Source: Flavobacterium oncorhynchi
GTDB taxonomy: Bacteria; Bacteroidota; Bacteroidia; Flavobacteriales; Flavobacteriaceae
Length of the DNA: 59,524 bases
Direction: 5' to 3'
Assembly: GCF_002217355.1 (NCBI RefSeq)
Contig: NZ_MUHA01000018.1
Coordinates: forward strand, 1-59,524
Numbering within the stretch: the stretch's first letter is position 1; every line of letters begins with the position of its first letter. Under the pieces are notes generated by a model. The model searched no databases. It was not told the origin of the DNA and worked only from the letters and a program-made list of their open reading frames with translations. The translations under genes were made by a program, and so were the position numbers. Positions 20,520 through 28,942 of the stretch are shown here, in pieces.

Positions 20520-20705
20520 TTTTGAGTTTGTCGCAAAGACATTAAGACACAAAGTTTTCTAACCGCAAAGGGCGCTAAGAATTACGCAAAGTTCGCAAAG
20601 ATTTCCTCAGTATTGTCATTTCGACGAAAGGAGAAATTTACGCAAGTAACTCTGCAAAGATTGGCGATCTATCTCTCACGCTTCCGTCAGTTTTATAATA
20701 CATTC
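20520..20705. repeat. dispersed flavobacterial intergenic repeats
   Basis: This part of the 373-bp gap between pepP and the next gene contains no credible ORF. It holds several short units based on CGCAAAG (for example near 20527, 20561, 20583, 20594) and one unpaired arm (20618-20643) resembling the arm of the palindrome at 27182-27282 (GTCATTTCGACG-A-AGGAGAAAT). Such units are, from memory, common between flavobacterial genes. They may be remnants of REP-like elements; no function is assigned. Confidence 0.6.
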
Positions 20706-20805
20706 TTAGTTTTAATTGTTTCTAATAATGAAAAAAAAGTTACTTTAGCTTAAGTACAAGATAGTTTTAAGGTGTTGATCATTTAGGGAAATAAGTATTA
20801 ATAAA

Positions 20806-21468
20806 GTGGAAGAGGAGAAAATAATTCAAATGCTGATTTTTTGTCACGCACTATTTGGCGGCATTGCATTGCTTTCAGGTTTCGTTTCTTTAATTGTAGA
20901 AAAAGGAAAAATAATCCATAAAAAAACGGGGAAACTATTTTATTTTTCCATGCTTTTATCAGCGTTTACAGCATTAATAATTTCTGTTTTGCCTAGACAT
21001 GAAAATCCTTTTTTATTTTCAATAGGAGTTTTCAGCTCTTATTTTATTTTAACGGGTTACAGAGCTTTGCGGTTTAAAACTAGAAATTATAATCTAAAAA
21101 CAGATAAAATAATTTCGTGGATTATGGTTTTTACAGCTGTTTTGATGATCTTGTATAATCCTTTAGTAAATCACAAAATCAATATAGTTCTAACTGTTTT
21201 TGGAATTGTAGGTTTGAGTTTTTCAATGAGAGATTTACGGCTTTTTAATAAAATTGATAAATTAAAAAAGGATTGGTTAAAACTGCATTTAGGTAAAATG
21301 ATTGGCGGATATATTTGCGCTGTAACAGCTTTTGTAGTGGTAAACGAATTTTTTTCAAGTTTTTATGGCTGGTTTATTCCTGGAATTATTGGAGGATTTT
21401 ATATCGCGTATTGGATTCGTAAATTGAATAAAAAACAGAAAGTTAGTATTGTCGTAGAAAAGGAATAA
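20806..21468 (+). CDS. small multi-pass membrane protein (DUF2306-like)
   Basis: Predicted integral membrane protein of 220 residues with about six hydrophobic segments (near residues 8-28, 42-62, 66-85, 106-123, 128-142, 165-200). It contains a conserved-looking His near the start (FCHALFGGIALLSG) and HKKTGKLFYFSM between the first two helices, as in DUF2306-type proteins of unknown function. The listed start is GTG at 20806; an ATG ten codons later (MLIFCHALFGG) is an equally good start. Alone, with repeats upstream. Confidence 0.65.
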   Translation: MEEEKIIQMLIFCHALFGGIALLSGFVSLIVEKGKIIHKKTGKLFYFSMLLSAFTALIISVLPRHENPFLFSIGVFSSYFILTGYRALRFKTRNYNLKTDKIISWIMVFTAVLMILYNPLVNHKINIVLTVFGIVGLSFSMRDLRLFNKIDKLKKDWLKLHLGKMIGGYICAVTAFVVVNEFFSSFYGWFIPGIIGGFYIAYWIRKLNKKQKVSIVVEKE

Positions 21469-21504
21469 AAACTGAAGAAAGAAAACTTCTATTAATAAAA
21501 TAAA

Positions 21505-22851
21505 ATGCAGACTTCTAATTTTAAATTAATTACAATTGCAGAAATCAAAAACAAGTATCCTCTTTTAATTGAAGATGAAAAGTTTGATTATTTTGATGAT
21601 TGGGAAAACGAGGATTTTTTTCTTATCGCAGAAGAAGATGTAAATTTTGAAGGGAATTTTTATTTAGATCTTTATGAAGATAAAGAGAAAAAATGGCTTG
21701 CCAACTTGTTAAATCTTCCAATTAAAAAGGTTGAAGAAATAAGAATTGAAGGTGTTTTGATAAATGGGAATTTCTCTGTAAACGGTTCAATTATTAATGC
21801 CGAAGGCGATTACGGGCCTTATGTTTTTATAAATGGAAATATTATTTGTCAAAGTCTGCTGTTAGGAGGTGCCAATGTTGAAATAAAAGGAAATATTGTA
21901 GCAAAAGAAGTGGTTATGACGTATTATAATCATGGTAGTTTTAATTGTACAGGATTAATTGATTCTCCAGTTTTTATTGTTAATGATCATAATACAAAAT
22001 TTGCAGAAAGAAAAAATAATCTCTTTTATTATAACGACAGAGCCGATGATGTCGATCCAAAAAATGAATGTAAATATGATAATGAAACCGGCGATGAAAT
22101 TATCTCGAATGAACTTCGAAAGTTATTGGATAATCCGTTAATTGAAACTTTTGAAGAGTTGGAACGAGATTTGGCAAGAGGCGAATTGGTTTTAAAACAA
22201 AATAATCCGCCTGCGAAAACTTATGAATATTGGCGCGATCGTGTTTTGGCAAATTATAGAGACCTTAAACTCGTTCCAAAACAAATTAAAACTGAAGAAC
22301 TTTGTAATTTGGCATTGAATATTACATTTCACGCTCTGCCATTTATCAAGCAGAATTTAATAACATACGAACTTTGCGAGAAATTAGTGAGTAAAGATGG
22401 TTTTGCAATTCAGGTAATTCCAGATCAGTTTATAACAAAAGAACTTTCTTTTAAAGCCGCTGAAAGTGGTACAATGCTGAGATTAGTTCCAGAAGAATAC
22501 TACTCTAAAGAACTGATACTATTGGTTTTTAAAAACGGAAAACATGAACCTGATATCAACGATGTTCCTTCTCGATTTATTACAGAGAATCTTCTTGCAG
22601 AATATGTAAAAATTGGAAAAGGATTGTGGCTGGATAAAGCAAGCAAACAAAACGGAATTGATAAATTGCATATTTTAAAACAAGTAATCGATTCAGGAAT
22701 TGAATATTTGGACACCATTTTCGGAAATCATTTTAGTAAAGAAACGGTTGATTATGCTTTTTCGGTTTATAAAAATCAAGAAGATTGGAACAAATATGTT
22801 CAAAAATACAAACCGAAGTTTGAGCGCATTGGTTTGAATGAATACTTGTAA
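21505..22851 (+). CDS. hypothetical protein: polymer-forming-like N-half, DUF4116-like C-half
   Basis: Not a named family that I can assign. Residues about 75-165 read as short repeated beta turns (GNFSVNGSIINAEG, VFINGNIICQSLLLGG, VEIKGNIVAKEVVM), resembling bactofilin-type or left-handed solenoid turns. Residues about 250-350 contain repeating helical units of the sort L-P-x-x-x-K-T-E-E-L-C-x-x-A (KQIKTEELCNLAL, QNLITYELCEKLV, DQFITKELSFKAA, EEYYSKELILLVF), similar to DUF4116 repeats. No signal peptide or membrane segment. Followed 19 bp later by a GNAT gene, likely one transcript. Confidence 0.6.
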   Translation: MQTSNFKLITIAEIKNKYPLLIEDEKFDYFDDWENEDFFLIAEEDVNFEGNFYLDLYEDKEKKWLANLLNLPIKKVEEIRIEGVLINGNFSVNGSIINAEGDYGPYVFINGNIICQSLLLGGANVEIKGNIVAKEVVMTYYNHGSFNCTGLIDSPVFIVNDHNTKFAERKNNLFYYNDRADDVDPKNECKYDNETGDEIISNELRKLLDNPLIETFEELERDLARGELVLKQNNPPAKTYEYWRDRVLANYRDLKLVPKQIKTEELCNLALNITFHALPFIKQNLITYELCEKLVSKDGFAIQVIPDQFITKELSFKAAESGTMLRLVPEEYYSKELILLVFKNGKHEPDINDVPSRFITENLLAEYVKIGKGLWLDKASKQNGIDKLHILKQVIDSGIEYLDTIFGNHFSKETVDYAFSVYKNQEDWNKYVQKYKPKFERIGLNEYL

Positions 22852-22870
22852 AACGGTAAAATAGATTATA

Positions 22871-23305
22871 GTGTTACATATTAATATCAGAAAAGTAGAA
22901 AAGCAGGATCTAGATTTTGTTTACAAAGCAATCTGCGAACTCGAAAATGAAGTTTTAGATTTCGAAGTTTTCGAAAGGATATTCAATGAGAATATTTCTA
23001 ATTCAAAAAATCTTTATCTCATTGCCGAAAACGAAAGTGAAGGTTTAGGATTTATTAGTTTTCATACCCAAAATCTTTTACATCATTGCGTATTGGTTGG
23101 TGAGATTCAGGAATTTTTTATTCATCAAAAACATAGAGGTAAAGGCGTTGGACGCTTATTGATAAATGAAATCAAGAATTTTGCAGAACAGCATAATTTA
23201 AAAAGTATCGAAGTTACAACCAATAAAAGACGAGTAGAGAATGTTGCAATTTATGAAAATCTCGGATTTAATCTGAGTCATAATAAGTTTACGATTTACA
23301 AATAA
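22871..23305 (+). CDS. GNAT-family N-acetyltransferase
   Basis: Acetyl-CoA-dependent transferase of the GNAT fold, acceptor unknown. The acetyl-CoA pyrophosphate loop is seen as HRGKGVGRLLINEI (about residues 91-104), preceded by the beta4 strand VLVGEIQEFFIH and followed by IEVTTNKRRVENVAIYENLGFNLSH, the usual C-terminal YE-x-GF. The start is GTG at 22871. It is part of a run of small co-directional genes (21505-24862). Confidence 0.8.
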   Translation: MLHINIRKVEKQDLDFVYKAICELENEVLDFEVFERIFNENISNSKNLYLIAENESEGLGFISFHTQNLLHHCVLVGEIQEFFIHQKHRGKGVGRLLINEIKNFAEQHNLKSIEVTTNKRRVENVAIYENLGFNLSHNKFTIYK

Positions 23306-23318
23306 ATGCTATAATTTA

Positions 23319-23624
23319 ATGTCAGAAAATCATAGAAAAGTAGAATGCAGCAATCATGGAATAAGAAATAACGCCTTTGTGTGTCAGCATTTAGTAAACT
23401 CAGAGTTTTCTGGTTTTTGGGAACCGTTTGATTCAGATTCAACAAAAGAGTATGATGATGGCGAATTAAATGCTTGGTGTGATGAATGTGATAAGATACT
23501 GGTTGAGCAAGGAGAATGGAATGATGTATCTGAAGAATTTGCTCAAATTCAACTCATTTGTGAGGTGTGTTTTTTTGAACTGAAAGAATTAAATCGAGGT
23601 TCCAGTAATTATTATTCGAAATGA
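23319..23624 (+). CDS. small cysteine-rich protein, putative zinc-binding
   Basis: Unrecognised 101-residue protein. Several residues could bind metal: Cys9, His13, Cys22, His23, then CDEC (53-56) and CEVC (about 80-83), suggesting one or two small zinc knuckles. It is acidic, without signal peptide. It lies 13 bp after a GNAT gene and before another, so probably in the same transcript. No function inferred. Confidence 0.6.
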   Translation: MSENHRKVECSNHGIRNNAFVCQHLVNSEFSGFWEPFDSDSTKEYDDGELNAWCDECDKILVEQGEWNDVSEEFAQIQLICEVCFFELKELNRGSSNYYSK

Positions 23625-23660
23625 AAATTTTTAAAGCTTCGTTCATATATTTTCAAACCA

Positions 23661-24110
23661 ATGACAATAGAAAAAGCCAATATAATTGACGATGAAATCC
23701 TAACTTCAATAACCAAAAAATCAAAAGCATTTTGGGGTTATTCGGCAGAGCAAATTCAGGAATGGGATAAAAACTTGACCATTTCTCAGGATTATATTAA
23801 AGAACATAATGTTTATAAATTGACAGTTAATAATTTAATTATTGGCTATTATTCGTATTTTTTTAAAGATGAAAGAGAAATTGAGCTTGATAATTTATTT
23901 ATCTTGCCAGAATATATTGGCAAAGGATTGGGTAAATATTTAGTACTTGATTTTTTAAACCGAATTAAAGACCAAAAAGCAGAAAGAATAATACTCGATT
24001 CAGAACCAAATGCTGAGGATTTTTATGCTAAAATGGGATTTGTAAAAATTGGAGAATTCGAAACTTCTATAAAAAATCGTTTCATGCCTATTATGGAAAT
24101 GAAACTTTAA
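23661..24110 (+). CDS. GNAT-family N-acetyltransferase
   Basis: Second GNAT acetyltransferase of the cluster, acceptor unknown. The acetyl-CoA binding loop is LPEYIGKGLGKYLVLDFL (about residues 92-109). The downstream strand/helix RIILDSEPNAEDFYAKMGFVKIGE carries the conserved FY-x-x-GF pattern. The length of 149 residues is standard. It shares no obvious close identity with the GNAT at 22871, so this is not a recent duplication. It ends 11 bp before the LytTR regulator gene. Confidence 0.8.
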   Translation: MTIEKANIIDDEILTSITKKSKAFWGYSAEQIQEWDKNLTISQDYIKEHNVYKLTVNNLIIGYYSYFFKDEREIELDNLFILPEYIGKGLGKYLVLDFLNRIKDQKAERIILDSEPNAEDFYAKMGFVKIGEFETSIKNRFMPIMEMKL

Positions 24111-24121
24111 ATTTAATTCAA

Positions 24122-24862
24122 GTGAAACAGCTAAACATTTCCATAAAACATAATCTTCTAGTTGGTTTGTTTATTGCGTTATGGCTTTTTGTTTTTGCTT
24201 TCATCATAAAACCTTTTGATGATGGCACTATAAATTTTAGAGCTTGGTTTTTAATTAGTTTTGGTTTTAGTATAATAGCATTTTCGTGTTACGGTCTTTT
24301 AATGATTATTCAAAAAAGCTTTTACGAAAGAATAACTAAGTGGAATGTCGGTTTAGAAATAGCAAGTATCATTTTCTTCTACTTGGTTTATTTATTTGGG
24401 GTTTATGCATATTATAAAAGCCCGATTTTAAATGGTGGATATAATTTTTACGAGTTCTTTTCGGTAATATTTATAAAAGTCGCTTTGATTTTGACTCCGG
24501 TAATTATTCTGGCAAGAAGATATTTAATCAAATTAATTCCTGTAAAAGAAGATTTTCTGGTAATTAAAGGCGAAAATAAACTAGATGTTCTAAAGATTAA
24601 AAAATCCGATTTGGTTTGCATTTCTAATGCTCAAAATTATGTCGAGATTTTTTATACAGAAAATGGAAAACTAACTTCAAAACTACTGCGAAGTTCACTC
24701 AAAAACATTCAAAAAGATTTTAGCTTTTTAAGGCAGATTCATCGTTCGCATTTAATAAATCCGTCTCATTTTAAATCTTGGAGAAATCCAAATACCATTA
24801 TTTTGACCCAAATTGAACTGCCGGTTTCTAAAAATTATAAAGAAACTTTATTGACATTATAA
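24122..24862 (+). CDS. membrane-anchored LytTR-type transcriptional regulator
   Basis: One-component regulator. Four hydrophobic segments lie in the N-terminal half (near residues 13-30, 42-62, 77-98, 113-133). A C-terminal LytTR DNA-binding domain (about 155-245) shows VCISNAQNYVEIFY, LRSSLKNIQKDF, FLRQIHRSHLINP and PVSKNYKETL. LytTR proteins bind direct repeats about two helical turns apart; such a pair lies immediately downstream (24867-24895), ahead of the next gene. The start is GTG at 24122. The membrane part may sense an unknown signal. Confidence 0.85.
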   Translation: MKQLNISIKHNLLVGLFIALWLFVFAFIIKPFDDGTINFRAWFLISFGFSIIAFSCYGLLMIIQKSFYERITKWNVGLEIASIIFFYLVYLFGVYAYYKSPILNGGYNFYEFFSVIFIKVALILTPVIILARRYLIKLIPVKEDFLVIKGENKLDVLKIKKSDLVCISNAQNYVEIFYTENGKLTSKLLRSSLKNIQKDFSFLRQIHRSHLINPSHFKSWRNPNTIILTQIELPVSKNYKETLLTL

Positions 24863-24866
24863 TTTC

Positions 24867-24895
24867 GTACCTAAAACAATATGTTTTGTACCTAA
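24867..24895 (+). promoter_or_regulatory. candidate LytTR operator (direct repeats)
   Basis: GTACCTAA occurs at 24867-24874 and again at 24888-24895, 21 bp apart start to start, i.e. two helical turns on the same DNA face. Between them is the near-palindrome AAACA-ATA-TGTTT. The pair lies directly after the LytTR gene and 38 bp before the TAGTTTTG promoter box of the next gene, a position suited to activation. Confidence 0.5.
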
Positions 24896-24932
24896 GTCTC
24901 TAAAATAGGGCTTTAAACCAGTTTTTTCATTT

Positions 24933-24940
24933 TAGTTTTG
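24933..24940 (+). promoter_or_regulatory. -7 promoter box (TAGTTTTG)
   Basis: Perfect TAnnTTTG box 24 bp before the ATG at 24965. The expected -33 TTTG is missing (TTTA near 24912), consistent with an activator-dependent promoter. Confidence 0.5.
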
Positions 24941-24964
24941 CTTCATCAATTTTAAAAATAAATT

Positions 24965-25534
24965 ATGAAAACAAAACATCTTTGCCTTTTGGGATTATTA
25001 TTTTTCCTGATCAGTTATTTATTCTTTTCTAAAATTTTGCCCAATTTTCAAAAACCAATTGATTTTGCTCATTGGTTTAATTTAATTGGAGCTTGTTTGT
25101 TGTTGTCGTTTAATGATGTGTTTCCTAAAAGCAGATTAAATTCAGCAGCTTCTGTGCTGACAAGTTTGGGTGTTATTGCGCATATCGGACTTTGCACCAT
25201 CGATTTTATTATGTCGAGTTACGGAAATAATGAAATTGCAAAAGAGGCATTAAGCAATCAAATTAGTAATTCTCCAAGTATTTTGTATCCTTTTGTTGTC
25301 GTTGGACCATCTTTGCTTTTTATTGGTTTAGCAATACATGCTTTTGGTTTTGTTAAAACGGATACGATTAAATCTTTGATGGTTGTTTTTGCTTCGGCTG
25401 CTATTGGGTTTTCTTTTTTTGTGTTGAAAAACGGCGTTTGTATGTTCTTGAGCTGTTTGGTTTTTGTTTTAGGATTGGGTTTACTGCTTTGTAAGAATGA
25501 TATTAAAAAAGTGAAAGGAAATCTATATATTTGA
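24965..25534 (+). CDS. small multi-pass membrane protein
   Basis: Predicted integral membrane protein of 189 residues with about five or six hydrophobic helices (near 6-25, 38-50, 58-80, 98-125, 133-155, 157-175). I recognise no family. It directly follows the membrane-bound LytTR regulator and the candidate operator, so it is the likely regulated target and possibly part of the same signalling circuit, as with small membrane proteins next to other LytTR regulators. A TGA stop abuts the next reading frame. Confidence 0.65.
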   Translation: MKTKHLCLLGLLFFLISYLFFSKILPNFQKPIDFAHWFNLIGACLLLSFNDVFPKSRLNSAASVLTSLGVIAHIGLCTIDFIMSSYGNNEIAKEALSNQISNSPSILYPFVVVGPSLLFIGLAIHAFGFVKTDTIKSLMVVFASAAIGFSFFVLKNGVCMFLSCLVFVLGLGLLLCKNDIKKVKGNLYI

Positions 25535-25570
25535 ATGGATTTTATAATTTTGAGCCAATCAAATTTAAAT

Positions 25571-26416
25571 ATGAATAAGATTTTTACCTTACTAGTTTTA
25601 CTTTTTGTATTCAATATTTCTGCACAGAGCACACTTCAATTTGATAAAAAGTTTGTTCAAAGTGAAGATAGATGGGTAGCATTTCCTTCGGATAGTACTG
25701 GTTCTTATAATTTTGGATTTATTTATATTGACGCTCAAGCTGGATTAACTTTTGACTACGAAGGAAGTTTTAAGGTTGATGAAAAAGGAATGTTTCTGCC
25801 AAATAAAAGAGAAAAGACAAGTTCTATGAAATATAGATTACGGCCAAATAATACATTAGTAGCATTTATTCCTGAATCTAAATATACAGAATTGCAAATC
25901 TCAAAAGAGCCAGATTGGCTTAAAAGCTACAAAACAGGCGAAGGCTCTATAGAAAGGTTTTATCAATGGGGTTTCATGTATAATGGTTGGAATGAATGCG
26001 AAAAGGCTTTGGGATACCTAGAAAAGGCTCAAAAAGTTGACCCTGAATACAAAGGTCTTCGAGTAGAGTTAGCGTTTTCTTATAATTGTCTTAAACAGTA
26101 TCAAAAAGCTGTTGATATTTTGAAAATTGCTATAAAAAAAGAACCTCTTGACGCTTATACAAATAAGGAGTTGATTTACGCAGAGACAAAAAACGGCAAT
26201 CTGCAAGATGCTGAAAACGTTTGTCGTAAAGTTTTTAAAGAATGTCCTGATAAGACTTATAATTCTGAGAATGCTTATAATATCTTGCAAGCTTATTACA
26301 TTAAAAAAGACATTAAAAACTTCAACAGTTGGTTTGCAGAAGCGAATTCGTATTTAATGAGCGATCAAAAATTGAAGTCTTTAGCAGAACAAATGAAAAA
26401 GGAACTACAGCAATAA
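25571..26416 (+). CDS. secreted TPR-containing protein
   Basis: Exported protein of about 281 residues. I start it at the ATG at 25571 (MNKIFTLLVLLFVFNISAQ), which begins a clean signal peptide; the longer reading from 25535 adds 12 residues and spoils it. A beta-rich N-terminal region (about 25-115) is followed by tetratricopeptide-type helices (about 130-260: NECEKALGYLEKAQKVDPEYKG, CLKQYQKAVDILKIAIKKEPLDAY). Probably periplasmic scaffolding; function unknown. It may be co-transcribed with the upstream membrane gene. Confidence 0.72.
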   Translation: MNKIFTLLVLLFVFNISAQSTLQFDKKFVQSEDRWVAFPSDSTGSYNFGFIYIDAQAGLTFDYEGSFKVDEKGMFLPNKREKTSSMKYRLRPNNTLVAFIPESKYTELQISKEPDWLKSYKTGEGSIERFYQWGFMYNGWNECEKALGYLEKAQKVDPEYKGLRVELAFSYNCLKQYQKAVDILKIAIKKEPLDAYTNKELIYAETKNGNLQDAENVCRKVFKECPDKTYNSENAYNILQAYYIKKDIKNFNSWFAEANSYLMSDQKLKSLAEQMKKELQQ

Positions 26417-26431
26417 TATTAAAATCGAAAA

Positions 26432-26803
26432 TTGAAAAAACATATAAAATATCTAATCGCACTCTTTCTGGCTTTTGTCGTGATTGCGAGTGATGGTACT
26501 TTGTATTCTCAATCTAAATCGGCAGAATATTACGAATCTTCGTTTGTAGTTTTAAGAAGGGAATTAAATCTTAAAAGTTCTCATTTATATAAATTTGGAC
26601 AAGTTGCTTCTTATGGTAAAACAAGATTTTTAATTGTTTTGAATTTTCTTAAAAACGAAAATGTTTTTACTTTTCAAATTAAGAAACTGTTGAAATTGCA
26701 AAATCTGCTTCATCAAAAACTAATGTCATTTATAAATCAGTCTGTTTTTATAAATGAAATAATCATTTCAAATCATTTCGGTAAAAGTTTATACAACGCT
26801 TAA
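26432..26803 (+). CDS. hypothetical exported protein
   Basis: A 123-residue ORF with a TTG start and a signal-peptide-like N-terminus (KKHIKYLIALFLAFVVIASDGTLYSQ). The rest has no recognisable domain. It follows the TPR protein by 15 bp. It may be real and secreted; I cannot assign a function, and the absence of an ATG lowers confidence. Confidence 0.4.
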   Translation: MKKHIKYLIALFLAFVVIASDGTLYSQSKSAEYYESSFVVLRRELNLKSSHLYKFGQVASYGKTRFLIVLNFLKNENVFTFQIKKLLKLQNLLHQKLMSFINQSVFINEIIISNHFGKSLYNA

Positions 26804-26882
26804 GAAAATTTATTTCTCAGGCTTTATGCAATCTCAAAGCATAAGATGATATAATAATGTCTAATCATTTATCATTTTCAAA

Positions 26883-27068
26883 ATGTATAAACAAAATAAA
26901 AAATCTCACTTGGAGCAATCTAAGCGACCAGTTCTTAATTGGATAAAAAGAAAATTACTTTTAATAATAACCGCTTTTATGCTCGGAATGTCAAACGGAA
27001 TGAATGCCGAAGATCGTTCCATTAACGGAAGTTTTGTTCAGACAGAACAACAGGATAAAAAGGATTGA
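26883..27068 (+). CDS. small single-span protein (61 aa)
   Basis: A 61-residue ORF with a basic N-terminus (about 1-24), one hydrophobic segment (LLLIITAFMLGMSNGMNA, about 26-43) and a polar tail ending EQQDKKD. The pattern is a long n-region signal peptide or a single-span membrane microprotein. No family recognised. ATG start with an A-rich leader. Downstream lies a 289-bp gap holding a large palindrome and a terminator. Confidence 0.4.
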   Translation: MYKQNKKSHLEQSKRPVLNWIKRKLLLIITAFMLGMSNGMNAEDRSINGSFVQTEQQDKKD

Positions 27069-27181
27069 TTTCTCTAATTAGAGAATGTGTCAATTTGATA
27101 ATTAGAGAATTTTTATGAAATTGAGAAAAATAATCAGCTTCAATTTTATATTGTGACCTTTGTCAAAGTCCACACATAATC

Positions 27182-27282
27182 TTGTCATTTCGACGGAGGA
27201 GAAATCTCTACAAATGACTCCGCAACGAAAGTCAATCTTTGTAGAGCTTCTTGCGAAGATTTCTCCTCCGTCGAAATGACAA
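27182..27282. repeat. REP-like nested palindrome
   Basis: Perfect 26-bp inverted arms at 27182-27207 and 27257-27282 (arm begins TTGTCATTTCGACGGAGGAG). The interior holds a second stem (CTCTACAAA near 27206-27214 with TTTGTAGAG near 27238-27246), so the whole 101 bp can fold as one long hairpin. A related single arm lies at about 20618-20643. I recall such GTCATTTCGACG units as widely dispersed in flavobacterial genomes. Confidence 0.8.
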
Positions 27283-27297
27283 ATTATACATGTATAA

Positions 27298-27327
27298 AAA
27301 AACCGAAGCGAAAGCTTCGGTTTTTTG
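27298..27327. terminator. bidirectional terminator downstream of mvaS
   Basis: AAAACCGAAGC / GCTTCGGTTTT, perfectly paired around a GAAA tetraloop (27310-27313) with A and T runs on either side. It should stop transcription of the minus-strand HMG-CoA synthase gene that ends at 27358. Confidence 0.88.
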
Positions 27328-27357
27328 TTTGAATTTTGGGATTTCAAATGTTGGAAA

Positions 27358-28719
27358 TTAATCAACCCATTTATAATATCTCGCCCCAATCAAAACTGGA
27401 ATCTCTTTTTCAATTCGATCTAAAATCCATTCGTTTTTTGGAGTTCTAACACTTTGTTTTTGTTCTTTTTTATGAAGGCTTTCATAAGTATTGAAGTCAA
27501 TTTCTACACTTTCGGCTAAATTTTCAAAAAGTTTCACATTTTCTAGAGCAGATTTCCATTCTGGCTGAATTGTTCCTTCAAAAACTTTAGATTTCGATCC
27601 GCTTCCATAAGCTAAGAAACCGAATTTAGTTCCTGAAATTGCTGCATTAGTATCATAAAAATGAGCCAAAGTCGATAATAATCCCATGAAAATAGAACCT
27701 GTGTAAAGGTTTCCAATTAATGAAGAAGCCAATTCGGCAGGTTGTAATTTTTCAGTCACAAAACTTCTGTAATCTTCAGATTTTGCCACTTCTTTAATTT
27801 TTGTCTGATAATCTGCTGGTGCAATATCATCGGCAATAATTTTTTCAGCACTGTCTAAAGCATAAATTTCAGATAACATTCTTCTTCCCTGAAAAGAATA
27901 CGGCAAATGCATTACGATGCTATGCCAAGTGTTATATAGTGTTTCGGTAGTGTTTTTTAATTTTTTGAATGAAAAGTAAGCATTTCGCGTACGATCCATA
28001 TAACATTGATTTGAATATTGTCCGTCGAAAACAGGTTGATCTTTATGGATTTCGATTTCTGCTTCTAAATTATCAAACCAAGAATCGTTGTTTGTGTTTT
28101 TTGTGATTTCGTTTTTAGAGATAGTTCTGTACGGTTTGAAGAAATCAAAAACACCTTTTGTACTTGTTGCCCAATTGTTATCAAAAGCAATAATTTTTGG
28201 ATCTGCACTAATTAACATTGCAACAGCTCCAGCGCCTTGTGTATATTCTCCGCCAGAATTTAAATCGTATTTTGCAAAATCAGCCGCTACTACAATTGCT
28301 TTTTTTGCTGGGTTTAATTTTACAAAGTCAAGACAGTTTTGCAAGGCATCAACAGCGCCGATACAAGCAAAAGTAAAATCGACTACATCACATTCGGCTA
28401 AGGTATCTTCTCCAAATTTTTGCTCCATTAAGTTAATTAAATAAGAAGCAATTGGTTTTGAACTGTCGATTCCGCTTTCGGTACCAACATAAATTCGGCC
28501 TATTTCGTTTAGGTTTATTTTATTATCAGTAATAAGTTTAGTTAAAGCATTTGCGCCAAACACAACCGCATCTTGATGAACGTCTGGGAAAGTCATTTTT
28601 AGTAATCCAAGACCTTTTTCTAATTTTTCTGGTTCAATATTTCTGGCGATTGCCAAAGTTTTTATGGGTAAGTGTATGTTTGCTACATCAAAAGAAATAG
28701 CGTCAATTCCTGTTTTCAT
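27358..28719 (-). CDS. mvaS: hydroxymethylglutaryl-CoA synthase
   Basis: Condenses acetyl-CoA and acetoacetyl-CoA to HMG-CoA, the first committed step of the mevalonate route to isoprenoids, which many flavobacteria use. A thiolase-like fold is visible. The nucleophilic Cys is in VDFTFACIGAVDAL (about residue 115), the general-base Glu region in YVGTESGIDSSKP (about 79-91), and the C-terminal half holds GNLYTGSIFMGLLSTL and FGFLAYGSGSKSKVFEG. I start it at the ATG at 28719 (MKTGIDAISFDVANIHLP); longer in-frame ATGs at 28725 and 28770 look like over-extension. 453 residues, normal. Confidence 0.9.
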   Translation of the reverse strand: MKTGIDAISFDVANIHLPIKTLAIARNIEPEKLEKGLGLLKMTFPDVHQDAVVFGANALTKLITDNKINLNEIGRIYVGTESGIDSSKPIASYLINLMEQKFGEDTLAECDVVDFTFACIGAVDALQNCLDFVKLNPAKKAIVVAADFAKYDLNSGGEYTQGAGAVAMLISADPKIIAFDNNWATSTKGVFDFFKPYRTISKNEITKNTNNDSWFDNLEAEIEIHKDQPVFDGQYSNQCYMDRTRNAYFSFKKLKNTTETLYNTWHSIVMHLPYSFQGRRMLSEIYALDSAEKIIADDIAPADYQTKIKEVAKSEDYRSFVTEKLQPAELASSLIGNLYTGSIFMGLLSTLAHFYDTNAAISGTKFGFLAYGSGSKSKVFEGTIQPEWKSALENVKLFENLAESVEIDFNTYESLHKKEQKQSVRTPKNEWILDRIEKEIPVLIGARYYKWVD

Positions 28720-28942
28720 TCTCATTTTTTTTGAAGCCGATAAAGGTAAAATTATGTTGTGGAATGGCAATTTTTTAGATTGATTAAATTTTGCTCCAGC
28801 TGCACTTTTGAAGAAAACAGATTAAAACTTTAAATAAAATATCAATATCATAAATTTTTGACAATATACGTAGAAGTGATTTTTGAGTTTAAGCCTTTGT
28901 GAGTAGGTTTTTGGAATCTTCTATAGGGAATTATTTTTTAGC

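Noticed and set aside
27102..27389. 95-aa minus-strand ORF
   Set aside because: Covers the REP-like palindrome and terminator and overlaps mvaS; its residues derive from the repeat.
28088..28444. 118-aa plus-strand ORF inside mvaS
   Set aside because: Antisense of the HMG-CoA synthase catalytic region.
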